From assembly GCF_000003605.2 (NCBI RefSeq), contig NW_003131858.1, forward strand, positions 339,886-354,087: a stretch of DNA of 14,202 nucleotides, given 5' to 3'. Numbering within the stretch: position 1 is the first letter of the stretch; the number at the start of each line of letters is the position of its first letter. The DNA is from Saccoglossus kowalevskii (Eukaryota > Hemichordata > Enteropneusta > Harrimaniidae). Of the stretch, positions 1-7,325 are shown piece after piece. Made by a program: the position numbers and the translations under genes. A model generated the notes under the pieces. It ran no database searches. It saw only the letters and a list, made by a program, of their open reading frames with translations, and was not told where the DNA came from.

Positions 1-443
1 AATATTTTTTTATGCTAGGCAACAGTTCCAGACATTGAGTGTCACTGTTGTCTCTCCTGACTTTTTTTTTTCTGTATGTACAAATTGCAAGTGCTAGTGA
101 CAACACATCGTGCATTTTGCCACAGAAGTCATATTCATGTTTGGGACTTCATGACAGGGCTGTGTGGCCATCTCTCTGTCAAATGGCAATTTGTAATGCA
201 CTATCCTTGTGTCAACCAGGCCTGGTCGAACACAAGCACCTGCAGACCTTAACCAAGGTTCCCCTAAAGTCGCATTTTTTAGTGAATGAATCTCAGCCAG
301 TTAAATTGGCCTTCCCATTGAGTCTTGGCACATTCACCTAGGGTCGGGGTCGACCATTTTGATGTTCAGCCTAAGGTAGGATTTGAACTTGGGTCTACCG
401 ATCATGAATCTGGTGCAACAACCACTATGCTACCAGTGACTGG
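1..443 (-). repeat. tRNA-derived SINE (copy A), 3' end cut by window edge
   Basis: Read on the minus strand, this begins with a tRNA-like head. The A-box-like word GGTAGCATAGTGG lies at 434-422. A B-box-like word AAGTTCAAATCC lies at 390-379, about 31 nt further on, a normal spacing for an internal RNA polymerase III promoter. A body of roughly 300 nt follows, then an A10 run (T10 at 62-71 on plus). The block at 59-1 begins CAGGAGAGACAAC and recurs on the plus strand at 10130-10188 with about 80% identity by eye. A head, body and shared tail fit a tRNA-derived SINE, a class common in molluscs. It needs the reverse transcriptase of a partner LINE, which is not seen here. The 5' boundary near 443 is estimated from A-box position, and no target-site duplication was found. 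The frames open at 39-341 and 325-585 on plus fall inside or across it and are not genes. Confidence 0.55.
379..434 (-). promoter_or_regulatory. Internal Pol III promoter (A and B boxes) of SINE copy A
   Basis: On the minus strand the A box GGTAGCATAGTGG (434-422) resembles the tRNA consensus TRGCNNAGYGG. The B box AAGTTCAAATCC (390-379) resembles GGTTCGANNCC, with the CpG decayed to CA. That change is the usual methylation-driven decay in old SINE copies. Whether this copy is still transcribed cannot be told from sequence. Confidence 0.5.
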
Positions 444-1060
444 TCTAGTTACTCTAATTAATCCCAGTGAATATTTATATTCAGTAGCAGAGTACCCCGG
501 GATTGCATATTTGCATTTAGTGTGCCAGAGGAATATACATTACATTAATCTTCTAAAAAAGATACATACAACTTTGAAAGTGTAGAAAGTCGTAGCGTCG
601 GTAACCGCAATCGATTGATTCTTATTTCGATTTATGTTTTATTATGACTACATCCATGCCTTGTGAGAAAATACCCTATTTATATTCCTAGCACGATACC
701 AATGCGAATTAATTAGAATATAAATTATCTGTAATGGTCCTCTTGGTTCTCAATGTATTTTAAAAGGGCTATACCATTATTTCTGTATAGGGATGAGTAC
801 TGAAATGATATACTGAGCTTATAGAATTAATAATACAGATGACAAAAAAAAAAATTTAAAATAATTAAATAACATAAATAACAGAGTAAAAAGTAAGTAG
901 TTGTATTTGAACTTGTTTCCATGGGAACAGTGACCTTGTAAATTTCTAGCAGCTATTTGAACTTTGGTAATTGGTCAGAATGCATACAAGTGTGCTTCAT
1001 AATTTAGAAAACTAGTTTGGGTTATTCAGATTTTCAAGGAATGTTTCAGCAAAATGTCTA
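444..1060. other. AT-rich non-coding stretch, no gene seen
   Basis: No reading frame here has splice signals or coding-like composition. Small items are an octamer-type word ATTTGCAT at 509-516, an adenine-rich run around 842-855, and a single TGACCTTG half-site at 931-938, which reads CAAGGTCA on minus. It is probably intron or intergenic DNA. Confidence 0.5.
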
Positions 1061-1074
1061 AAGAATGCAGCTTT

Positions 1075-1107
1075 TAATCTGGAAAAATCCTAATCTGGAA
1101 AAAATCC
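1075..1107. repeat. Two-copy 16-bp tandem repeat
   Basis: The phrase TAATCTGGAAAAATCC occurs twice back to back, the second copy with one extra A. It looks like a small slippage or duplication event with no evident function. Confidence 0.8.
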
Positions 1108-1414
1108 ATAAATTATATTTGTGGTATTTATGAGAAAGACAAGAAATTGTGATATTTTATTTTGTCTAATTGATGGTAGTTTAATATGTAAATTACAGAG
1201 GTTTGTCTATAGTAATAAGTTATTATTTAATATGCAACAAATATTCTTTTGAAGATGCGCTTTTAATAGAGAAAATTTGTTAGTGGATTGGCTTACTGCT
1301 CAGTGAAGAAAAACAAAACTGTGTTCTACATTTAGCCAGATGTATACCTATAAATAAATAAATAAAATACTTTCTGAGTGTAATTCTGTGACTATGCCTA
1401 GAACAATTAATGTT

Positions 1415-1432
1415 ATATATACCGGTATATAT
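1415..1432. repeat. 18-bp perfect palindrome ATATATACC/GGTATATAT
   Basis: The two nine-base arms meet with no spacer around a central CCGG. The core TACCGGTA is an 8-mer that occurs four times in the window. Confidence 0.85.
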
Positions 1433-1486
1433 TTATTCAGTACTATAGGCCATGGGCCTTACATATACAATATTAAATATTCTTGA

Positions 1487-1568
1487 AAATAAATAAATAA
1501 ATAAACAAACAAACAACAAACAAACAAACAAACGAATATATAAGAATCAATCAATCAATCAATCAATC
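1487..1568. repeat. Compound tetranucleotide microsatellite (AAAT)n-(AAAC)n-(AATC)6
   Basis: The stretch starts with AAAT units, passes into AAAC units at about 1503-1533 with one interruption, and after a short AT-rich spacer ends with six exact AATC units at 1545-1568. A further short AAAT run sits at 1350-1368. Such compound tracts often grow from the 3' tails of retroelements; the hairpin at 1447-1459 just upstream would suit a LINE or SINE 3' end, but this is inference. Length is probably polymorphic. Confidence 0.9.
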
Positions 1569-1747
1569 CCAGTCATTCCATAATTTTTCAGCGTTTCTGT
1601 AATGAAAAGAAAATAACTTACTAATGTATTTGAATTACTTGAATTAATTAACGAAATAAATTTCCATTCTGCTGCTGGAGAAAAATAAGTGTGTGGAATA
1701 AATTTTAGCCTAAGATTGGCAGATTGGCCTAGAACAGTTAATGTTAT

Positions 1748-2103
1748 CAGGTGCAGTTTTATGCCATAATTTTTCTTGCGCAGATTTTGATAAAATATTT
1801 TTTTTTTATTTTGAACCATTGAAAAAAATATTGGTAAAAATATAGAAAAATGTATGTGGATTTTATTACGTGAATAGTGACTGAAGTTGTCTTGGAGATC
1901 AAAGGGTTAAACTAGTTTAATATATCTTACTATAAATAGAACTGACATAATCATAGAACAGTGTACAGAATCCAAAACAGATGAAATGAGGACAACGTGT
2001 ACAGATGATAGACATTTTCTGTGTATACTTTGATGTGATTCGTTTGGTGATTTGTTCTCATGGTAAACTATTGCATGTACAAAGCCATTGATTAACTCCA
2101 CAA
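1748..2103. other. AT-rich non-coding stretch, no gene seen
   Basis: Short minus-strand frames at 1559-1819 and 1907-2101 have no splice context, domain or composition to support them. Nothing else stands out before the MITE begins. Confidence 0.5.
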
Positions 2104-2433
2104 TACTGTAAAATACTTTATTTTCACTTGGAATTAATCTTTACTATTTTCGCTGAAGGAGTGTTTCAGTGAAAATAAAATCCAGCGTATATACCTTTTT
2201 TCCTATATTTTACATTGAACTCGGCAAAAATCAGTGAAAATAAATTCCACACAAAATACCCAAAATGTCTTTTTAGCAAAAATTAATTCCAGTGAAAATA
2301 AATGATTTCACAGTACCTTTATTCCTGTATTTTACATTGAACTCTGCAAAAATCAGTGAAAATACTATACAAAACACCCCAAAAGTCTTTTCAGCGAAAA
2401 TTAATTTTAGCTAAAATAAAGTATTTTACAGTT
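2104..2433 (+). mobile_element. MITE copy 1: full element plus truncated second copy, head to tail
   Basis: A non-autonomous DNA transposon begins with CTGTAAAATACTTTATTTT at 2106 after TA (2104-2105). A complete 208-bp unit runs 2106-2313 and ends in a diverged terminal repeat, ATGATTTCACAG. It is followed by TA (2314-2315) and then a second unit lacking its left part, 2316-2431, ending GTATTTTACAG. The flank after it reads TT rather than TA, probably a point change. The body matches copies 3 and 4 in order: CGCTGAAGGA, TTCAGTGAAAATAAAATCCAGCG, TATATTTTACATT, CAAAACACCC and TCAGCGAAAATTAATT-type blocks. The TA target and short inverted ends resemble Tc1/mariner-derived MITEs. It has no coding capacity. 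Confidence 0.85.
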
Positions 2434-2510
2434 AGTTATAAACATGCTATTTCAGTTATTGTTTACTCATTTGTTTGTTCAAAACAACAATTTCATGAAT
2501 AATTGATCAC

Positions 2511-2535
2511 ATGACGTAATACGTAGTTACGTCAT
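2511..2535. promoter_or_regulatory. Palindromic pair of CRE-like half-sites
   Basis: ATGACGTAA (2511-2519) and its exact reverse complement TTACGTCAT (2527-2535) flank a 7-nt centre, TACGTAG. Each arm carries a TGACGTAA word close to the CREB/ATF or PAR-bZIP recognition sequence. Three intact CpG sites in a CpG-poor region make the pair notable. It may be a regulatory element or the end of an unrecognised repeat; sequence alone does not decide. Confidence 0.4.
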
Positions 2536-2545
2536 TTCGAAACTA

Positions 2546-2567
2546 ACGCTATTAGGAGCTCTAGCTA
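2546..2567. repeat. Short inverted repeat CTATTAG/CTAATAG around GAGCTC
   Basis: Seven-base arms flank a 9-nt centre that contains the palindrome GAGCTC. It lies just after the CRE-like dyad, so the two may belong to one palindromic unit. Confidence 0.5.
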
Positions 2568-2860
2568 ATAGGACTTGGGACTGTGGCTTTAATAAGACCA
2601 AAGAAAACAAACTTATGTTGCCCTCAAGTCGAAAAATTTAACAATTGGGTCGGGCGGTCGGATTTTTTGTTTTTTTGTTTGTTTTTTTAAATTCGTGAAA
2701 ACTAAGAGCATTTTAAATAGCCAAGGTATATGGACTTCATAGTATTCGGAACATGTCAGAGAAATACAGATCAACCCAAGGTTCAAAGTCGCCACTTATG
2801 GGAACTCTGAGGATCAAACAACAGTCCAGGATCGTTAATTTTTAGAGGAAACACTTTTTT
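2568..2860. other. Non-coding stretch with T-rich tract, no gene seen
   Basis: The stretch includes a GC-richer phrase GGGTCGGGCGGTCGG at about 2647-2661 that runs straight into a T-rich tract (TTTTTTGTTTTTTTGTTTG), which looks like a repeat boundary. A minus-strand frame at 2613-2795 has no support as a gene. Confidence 0.4.
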
Positions 2861-2891
2861 AGCTCCGCTGTCGACTTTGTCGAGCGGAGCT
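2861..2891. repeat. Perfect 9-bp-stem hairpin at the repeat head
   Basis: The GC-rich outer stem of nine pairs and inner stem of four pairs stand out against AT-rich surroundings. The inner stem is offset by two unpaired bases (GT at 2870-2871). It could mark an element terminus. Confidence 0.8.
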
Positions 2892-3270
2892 TATCATATA
2901 AGTGATTGTCCGTCGTCCGTGTCAATGTTTTACTTTTTCGACTTCTTCTTGAGAATTACAAGCCTGAATGCTTTGATATTACATATATAGGTACTACATG
3001 TGGAACTCTCTCAGATTTGTTCATTTTGTAATGATATCTTTAGTTCTCTAATTTTGGTGAATATTTTTGTCATTTTTGGTAAAAAGTGATATTTTCGACT
3101 TCTTGTTAAAAACCGCAATCCAATTGCTTTGATATTACATATATAGGTACTACATGTGGACCTCTCTCAGATTTGTTCATTTTGTAATGATATCTTTAGT
3201 TCTCTAATTTTGGTGAATATTTTTGTCATTTTTTTGTAAAAAGTGATATTTGCGACTTCTTGTTAAAAAC
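2861..3270 (+). repeat. Hairpin-headed repeat with 157-bp tandem duplication
   Basis: It opens with a strong hairpin: AGCTCCGCT (2861-2869) pairs exactly with AGCGGAGCT (2883-2891), and inside it CGAC (2872-2875) pairs with GTCG (2879-2882) around TTT. After CCGTCGTCCGT-rich sequence, a unit beginning CGACTTCTT repeats at 2939, 3096 and, in part, 3253, a period of 157 bp. The last ~125 bp of units 1 and 2 differ by only about three small changes, while their first ~30 bp differ widely. A hairpin head followed by CCGTCGTCCGT-type sequence is reminiscent of interspersed repeats in mollusc genomes. The near-identity suggests a recent duplication or gene conversion. No open frame spans it. Confidence 0.75.
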
Positions 3271-3636
3271 ATATTACCGACTGGTATTAGCTTTTATGAT
3301 GTGATGTAAAAAATATTCTGCTTTTGTCAACTTTTATTTGCGATACCCTTTAGCGTCACACATTTGTGTTATCCAAGTCTATGTGAGAAACCATAGCTCT
3401 TCTGTGTCGATAAAAATGATAATGTCATAAAATAACAAATTCAAAGACACCAAAATGTATCAGAAATGACTAAAATACCACCACAAAGACTAAAGACCGA
3501 TACTACTATAGACCCACAGCTATTGGGACTAAATTGTCATTGTCAAGATTTTTTTTTTTTTTTTTTTGGTTTTTGGTTTCTTAAAATTATATCCTGATAA
3601 CGGGGCGAAAGTATTCAATGAAAAAATTAAATTATA
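3271..3636. other. AT-rich non-coding stretch with T19 run, no gene seen
   Basis: A 19-base thymine run at 3549-3567 is the only marked feature. No frame or RNA gene is visible. Confidence 0.5.
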
Positions 3637-3831
3637 TACTGTGGAATACTTTATTTTCGCTGGAATTAATTTTCGCTGAAAAGGCTTTTTGGGCGTTTTG
3701 TATGGAATATATTTTCACTGATTTAGATGAGTTTAATGTGAAATATAGGGGAAAAAAGTATATTCGCTGAATTTTATTTTCACAGAATCATCCCTCCAGC
3801 GAAAATAGCGAAAATAAAGTATTCCACAGTA
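3637..3831 (-). mobile_element. MITE copy 2, inverted orientation
   Basis: The element proper is 3639-3829 (191 bp), flanked by TA at 3637-3638 and 3830-3831. Its ends are CTGTGGAATACTTTATTTT and the matching AAAATAAAGTATTCCACAG, an exact inverted pair. Read on minus, it follows the order of copies 1, 3 and 4. It is shorter partly because an ATTAATTCCA-type block next to its plus-strand right end is missing. Both ends share the variant GTGGAATAC where other copies mostly have GTAAAATAC, so they changed in concert or derive from a subfamily. It contains no coding sequence. Confidence 0.88.
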
Positions 3832-4195
3832 TATATTTTTAATTAATAAGAATGACATTTAGATGTCAGTAAAAACAAAACACAGAAAGACTCTACGGGT
3901 ATAGCTACTTTTATTCTTTCTTAATGACAAACATCAAAATAAATTGATTTAAATGTGTCTATATCCTGTCAGGTGGTTGGATTGCTAGAGGGAATAAAAA
4001 AAAGAAATATTGTTTCATCATAAATCAGGATTACCTATCTATAAATAACTATACTTTGATGTTGAATGAAAAATGGATCAATATTTGAACTTGATGTAAC
4101 CTCAATATCAAAGTAAGTGGGGTCAGTGACTTGTTTCCTTCCAGTTTAGAGGTACAATGTACATGTACATGTATGAGGAAGCCAGTCTGATGACA
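3832..4195. other. Non-coding stretch with a TACATGTA palindrome, no gene seen
   Basis: The only distinct item is the 14-bp palindrome TACATGTACATGTA at 4160-4173, which holds two overlapping copies of the 8-mer TACATGTA. Confidence 0.5.
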
Positions 4196-4209
4196 GCGCC
4201 CTCTAGTGC
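4196..4209 (-). promoter_or_regulatory. CTCF-like motif 1
   Basis: On the minus strand the sequence is GCACTAGAGGGCGC. Against the CTCF core CCASYAGRKGGCRS it agrees at 13 of 14 positions, missing only the first. CTCF is conserved across bilaterians and its core motif is largely conserved. Binding is not shown; the same word can also occur within transposon sequence. Confidence 0.4.
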
Positions 4210-5290
4210 CAGTATCTTACAAATATGTTTTTATCCCATGATACCTGATCACTGGTGGGATGTTCACTGTTCCAAATTCTCACCGCAACCAAGCAACCAA
4301 CGACACATGAGATTAGCAAAAACATATTCTTTGTGAAATTTAAGAAGCTTGTATGGTTATCTATGCATATCCATTTCTGTACCACTTAGAGGAGACCTTT
4401 AATTTAAAATAACCTTACTGATCAGAAATAAAGATAAGAATCCCATTAAGCACATGAATTCACAGAATACCTGTTTTGATTTAAATGATTGATATGCTGT
4501 TTCTTTGAAAATGAGTCAAGTCCTTTGGTAGTTTGACTTCATGCTTTTGATTGCTGTCCCTAGCAGTAAGGATTAGGACCTTTGAAATCATGGGGGGGGG
4601 GGTCTTGGAAAATTGTGACAATGCGTTTTTTGTTTTTTTTTTATTTATTTTTCATATATCTGTCAAAATTTGTTTCTGCAACACCTTGTTTGCAATTTGT
4701 TTTCTCTTTGTGGTGTCTTTCTTGTGAATACCAAATTTGAGATAGATACATATCGATCACGGTTACTAAAAAAGACGATTAGGAAACAAACCATGTTCTT
4801 TTCATTGGATGCGTGTCGCGGGTAAACATTTGAAACAAAAGACGTACTAATCTGTGATAAAGATCGGCTAATCATTAACGCAAATATGGCATAATTTTCT
4901 TTCAGAGCTCATTGCAATCAACAACTGCACGCCATTTTATTGTTTACAAAAGTATTTTTCAGTAACCGTGATGTAAGATGCATCGCAAAATGTTTTGTAA
5001 TTTTTTCCGTTTACACTCCTATTTTTCTCTCTCAAGTAATTTTCGTCAATATATATAACAGACTTGATCATTAAAAAACTTTTTTAAAAAAATGTCTGCG
5101 AAAAGAAGAGAAATTTCATTTGATAGAGATAATTTTAAAAAAATTATAGCAAAATTTTTGTAAAAAAAGTTATCAAGCCAAAAACAAATGCAATGTTTGA
5201 TTTATGTGTCCTTTTATTCTAACCGATGGAGATGCTCTATTTTTGGTGAAACTAGTAAAAATAACTTTATTATAAAATGCTGTGCCTGAA
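4210..5290. other. Long AT-rich stretch, no gene seen
   Basis: Minus-strand frames at 4203-4385 and 4663-4875 are short, lack splice context and have unremarkable products. A pure G11 run lies at 4592-4602 and a T-rich tract at about 4625-4652. I see no repeat family member and no RNA gene here. Confidence 0.5.
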
Positions 5291-5304
5291 TGACCTCATG
5301 ACCT
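5291..5304 (-). promoter_or_regulatory. DR2 nuclear-receptor half-site pair
   Basis: Two exact TGACCT hexamers at 5291-5296 and 5299-5304 are separated by CA. On minus this is AGGTCA-N2-AGGTCA, the DR2 arrangement bound by RXR heterodimers in known animals. Function here is inferred only from the motif. Confidence 0.35.
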
Positions 5305-5317
5305 CTGTGATGATCAG

Positions 5318-5345
5318 ATCTGCAACAATTATATCTGCAACAATT
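5318..5345. repeat. Two-copy 15-bp tandem repeat
   Basis: ATCTGCAACAATT occurs at 5318-5330 and again at 5333-5345, joined by AT, giving a 15-bp period. It starts 14 bp after the DR2 pair. Confidence 0.85.
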
Positions 5346-6181
5346 CAACGGTTTACCATATTTGCTGATTTAAATTAGCTTTGATCAGCAACAAAGACGC
5401 AATCCAACATACTCACTCACTCTCTTGTCACGTTCTGAGTGATCAGGGATGATTAGAGATGGTACCACATGGTACATTATTATTTTCCATAAAAGAAAAA
5501 AAAATGAAGTGAGCGATGCATGTTTTAAATCCATCAGTTAACGCTTTTGAATGTGAATGGTTTTGGTATTGCTTTGTCTTCAACAAAACGTCCACTTGAG
5601 CTTTCTATTGTATCTTGTATCATCAATGCATTGTTCATATGTACATGTAATTATCGTTGGAGTTATCACGTCCTAACATTATACAGCATACCTGAACATA
5701 CAGGTAATTTTTCAAAATTCTTGTCTCAGTTGAAAAGATTCCCATATACTATTTTGTTGCCTCCACCTGATGGAGGTTTCGATCGTCTCTTTTAATTCTG
5801 GGTACTGCCATAATGTACACATCTGACCAAACATGCAAATCACGTTCATATTTTGTACGACCTGCAACTGATTAGAAATTACACGCAGCTTTCTAGTACG
5901 ACTCAATTGGTTAGCCTCTGTCAGAGAAGACCTGCTTGGGCACGATTTGCATAATAGTCACTTGGTCGGATGTATTAATACATGTAGTTGTCAGTGCTTG
6001 TTTAGACAGCCATGTATTAAAAGTGAGCGGCTGCTGGACTTGCGTATTAATAGCACACTGTGAAAACTGATTGAATGAAAGTTTCTTGTCAATAAAAGTT
6101 GATTTTTTCGTACTTTCTCTATTTTCTGTACACACATGAAATGAAATCATTGCTGTGAAAATAATTCAGTTAAAATTATCA
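5346..6181. other. Non-coding stretch, no gene seen
   Basis: Frames at 5547-5795 (plus) and 5712-5906 and 5911-6150 (minus) overlap one another and have no splice context or recognisable product. A small hairpin CCTCCA-CCTGA-TGGAGG lies at about 5760-5776, TACATGTA at 5642 and 5979, and the 11-mer ATTTGCATAAT at 5945-5955. Confidence 0.45.
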
Positions 6182-6392
6182 TACTGTAAAATACTTTATT
6201 TTTTCTTGGAATTAATTTTCACTATTTTCGCTGAAGGAATGATTCAGTGAAAATAAAATCCAGCGAAAATACCTTTTTCTTATATTTTACATTCAACTTG
6301 TCAAAAATCAATGAAAATAAATTCTATACAAAACACCCAAAAAGTCTTTTCAGCGAAAATTAATTCCAGCTAATATAAAGTATTTTACAGTA
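6182..6392 (+). mobile_element. MITE copy 3, intact with TA duplication
   Basis: The element proper is 6184-6390 (207 bp), flanked by TA at 6182-6183 and 6391-6392. The left end CTGTAAAATACTTTATTTTT and right end ATATAAAGTATTTTACAG are inverted repeats. The similarity continues inward with GGAATTAATTTTC and TTTTCGCTGAA blocks to give an imperfect inverted repeat of about 45 bp. This copy shows the full order of internal blocks and serves as the reference for the others. It has no open reading frame for a transposase, so movement would depend on one encoded elsewhere. Confidence 0.9.
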
Positions 6393-6478
6393 GTTGGATT
6401 CAATCAGGCACTATGGACATGTAATGGACACTTCACACGCACAGTGCATTTTAACTTAAAGGCGATTTTAGCATAAGA

Positions 6479-6739
6479 TTAAATGTATACGTACAATTCA
6501 CTTTGATTGCACCATGGAATAGGTGATTTTCCATACAATTGGGAGATCTTGCGAGAAGCATGAATAACGCACGTCGAACGTCTGCCGCAAAAATCGAACG
6601 ATTTGATTTTGAACTCGAATTTCTTAATTTTGTAGCACACATCGACCGGCCAATTTTCGACAGAGGAATATTGCTTCCGAATACCCTTACTTAATCGAAA
6701 TTGCTTATCATCAAATGTGTACAGCACATTATTAAGCAT
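6479..6739 (-). CDS. Weak candidate coding segment, unrecognised, minus strand
   Basis: An 86-codon minus-strand frame opens with ATG at 6739 and ends with a stop at 6479. I do not recognise the product. It is basic, with a mixed residue content that includes Trp and Cys (for example ENWPVDVCYKIKKFEFKIK) rather than the low-complexity output typical of AT-rich DNA. It lies in the only CpG-dense part of the window, which may be a promoter or first exon. A possible donor, GTAAGG, lies on minus at 6690-6685, so a shorter first exon ending near 6691 is an alternative. No domain, signal peptide or homologue can be named. It may be chance, a pseudogene or part of a repeat. Confidence 0.2.
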   Translation of the reverse strand: MLNNVLYTFDDKQFRLSKGIRKQYSSVENWPVDVCYKIKKFEFKIKSFDFCGRRSTCVIHASRKISQLYGKSPIPWCNQSELYVYI

Positions 6740-6863
6740 GGAAATGCCCCCAAAATATTTTCGCGTTTGTCGAATCCAACGCGAAGTTTGACACCACTAC
6801 GACGCTATGACCTTTGTTTGTCCTGTTTTTATGTTCGATTTCACGCATAACGCGTGATTCTCG
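6552..6863. promoter_or_regulatory. CpG-dense island
   Basis: I count 26 CpG dinucleotides in about 312 bp, against roughly one per 80-100 bp in neighbouring sequence. The island includes TTCGCG, AACGCG and the short dyad TCACGC/GCGTGA at 6841-6857. In animals with germline methylation, CpG is retained mainly at unmethylated promoters or in recent insertions. It may be a promoter (possibly firing on minus, given the frame at 6479-6739) or a GC-richer repeat. Confidence 0.4.
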
Positions 6864-7189
6864 CAATGAATGGTAAATTGTCAATTGTCAGACACATCTG
6901 TCTGTGCTTACTCATCAACTAATAGCTGGAATTTACGTGCACATATATGCTCAGAGACGCATCAGTCGAAATAATCCCACAGTAATATTTTAAACGTAAT
7001 CTTACAAAGTGCTTTTTAGTCACAAAATCACAAAAAAAAAACGCATATACATGTATAGTTTATTTTGTATATAGATAGACATTTCATCAAAACTAATTTC
7101 TTCACATGAAATATACAGGCACTGAATGCTGCCTAACATGCAAAGCTGATTATGTAATTTTCCCGCCTAGCTATCTCAATATTTATTTA
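6864..7189. other. AT-rich non-coding stretch, no gene seen
   Basis: Nothing stands out apart from TACATGTA at 7048-7055. Confidence 0.5.
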
Positions 7190-7227
7190 ATTGAACCACA
7201 GTCCCTCAACAGGGACTGTGATTGAAC
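7190..7227. repeat. Perfect 10-bp hairpin between 7-bp direct repeats
   Basis: CACAGTCCCT (7197-7206) and AGGGACTGTG (7211-7220) pair exactly around the loop CAAC. The 24-bp hairpin is bracketed by ATTGAAC at 7190-7196 and 7221-7227. Direct repeats around a palindrome look like a target-site duplication around a tiny insertion, or a repair-generated snapback. It is not a bacterial terminator: there is no T run and the setting is eukaryotic. Confidence 0.8.
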
Positions 7228-7289
7228 ACTGCAAAAGTTGTTCAGTTCTCATCCTGGGTATGTTTATTTGCAATATCATGTCACAGTTG

Positions 7290-7325
7290 AATTTGTTGGT
7301 AGGCCACACACATTACCAACAAATT
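7290..7325. repeat. Perfect 12-bp inverted repeat
   Basis: AATTTGTTGGTA (7290-7301) is matched exactly by TACCAACAAATT (7314-7325) around a 12-nt loop, GGCCACACACAT. It lies 63 bp after the previous hairpin. No known RNA gene fits. Confidence 0.8.

Larger units (their letters stand above)
1396..1747. repeat. Pair of 21-bp direct repeats bounding a microsatellite-rich segment
   Basis: GCCTAGAACAATTAATGTTA begins at 1396, and the same phrase with A to G at its eleventh base begins at 1727; the match runs 21 bp with one difference. Between them lie an 18-bp palindrome (1415-1432), a small hairpin AGGCC-ATG-GGCCT (1447-1459) and tetranucleotide repeats. The pair could be a target-site duplication around an old retroelement insertion, or a simple segmental repeat. 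The interior does not reach the right copy with a clear poly-A end, so the insertion reading is weak. Confidence 0.5.

Noticed and set aside
39-341. 100-codon plus-strand frame with a hydrophobic start resembling a signal peptide
   Set aside because: It lies within SINE copy A on the opposite strand. Its hydrophobic part is the complement of the SINE internal A run, and there is no promoter, splice or domain support.
325-585. 86-codon plus-strand frame
   Set aside because: It crosses the antisense of the SINE tRNA-like head and runs out into unique AT-rich sequence, so it is chance.
2939-3270. CRISPR-like reading of the 157-bp repeats
   Set aside because: The units are long, directly adjacent, without spacers and in a eukaryotic context.
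5547-5795. 82-codon plus-strand frame
   Set aside because: It overlaps an equally long antisense frame, lacks splice signals and gives no recognisable product.
7197-7220. Hairpin as a rho-independent terminator
   Set aside because: There is no following T run and nothing else bacterial in the window.
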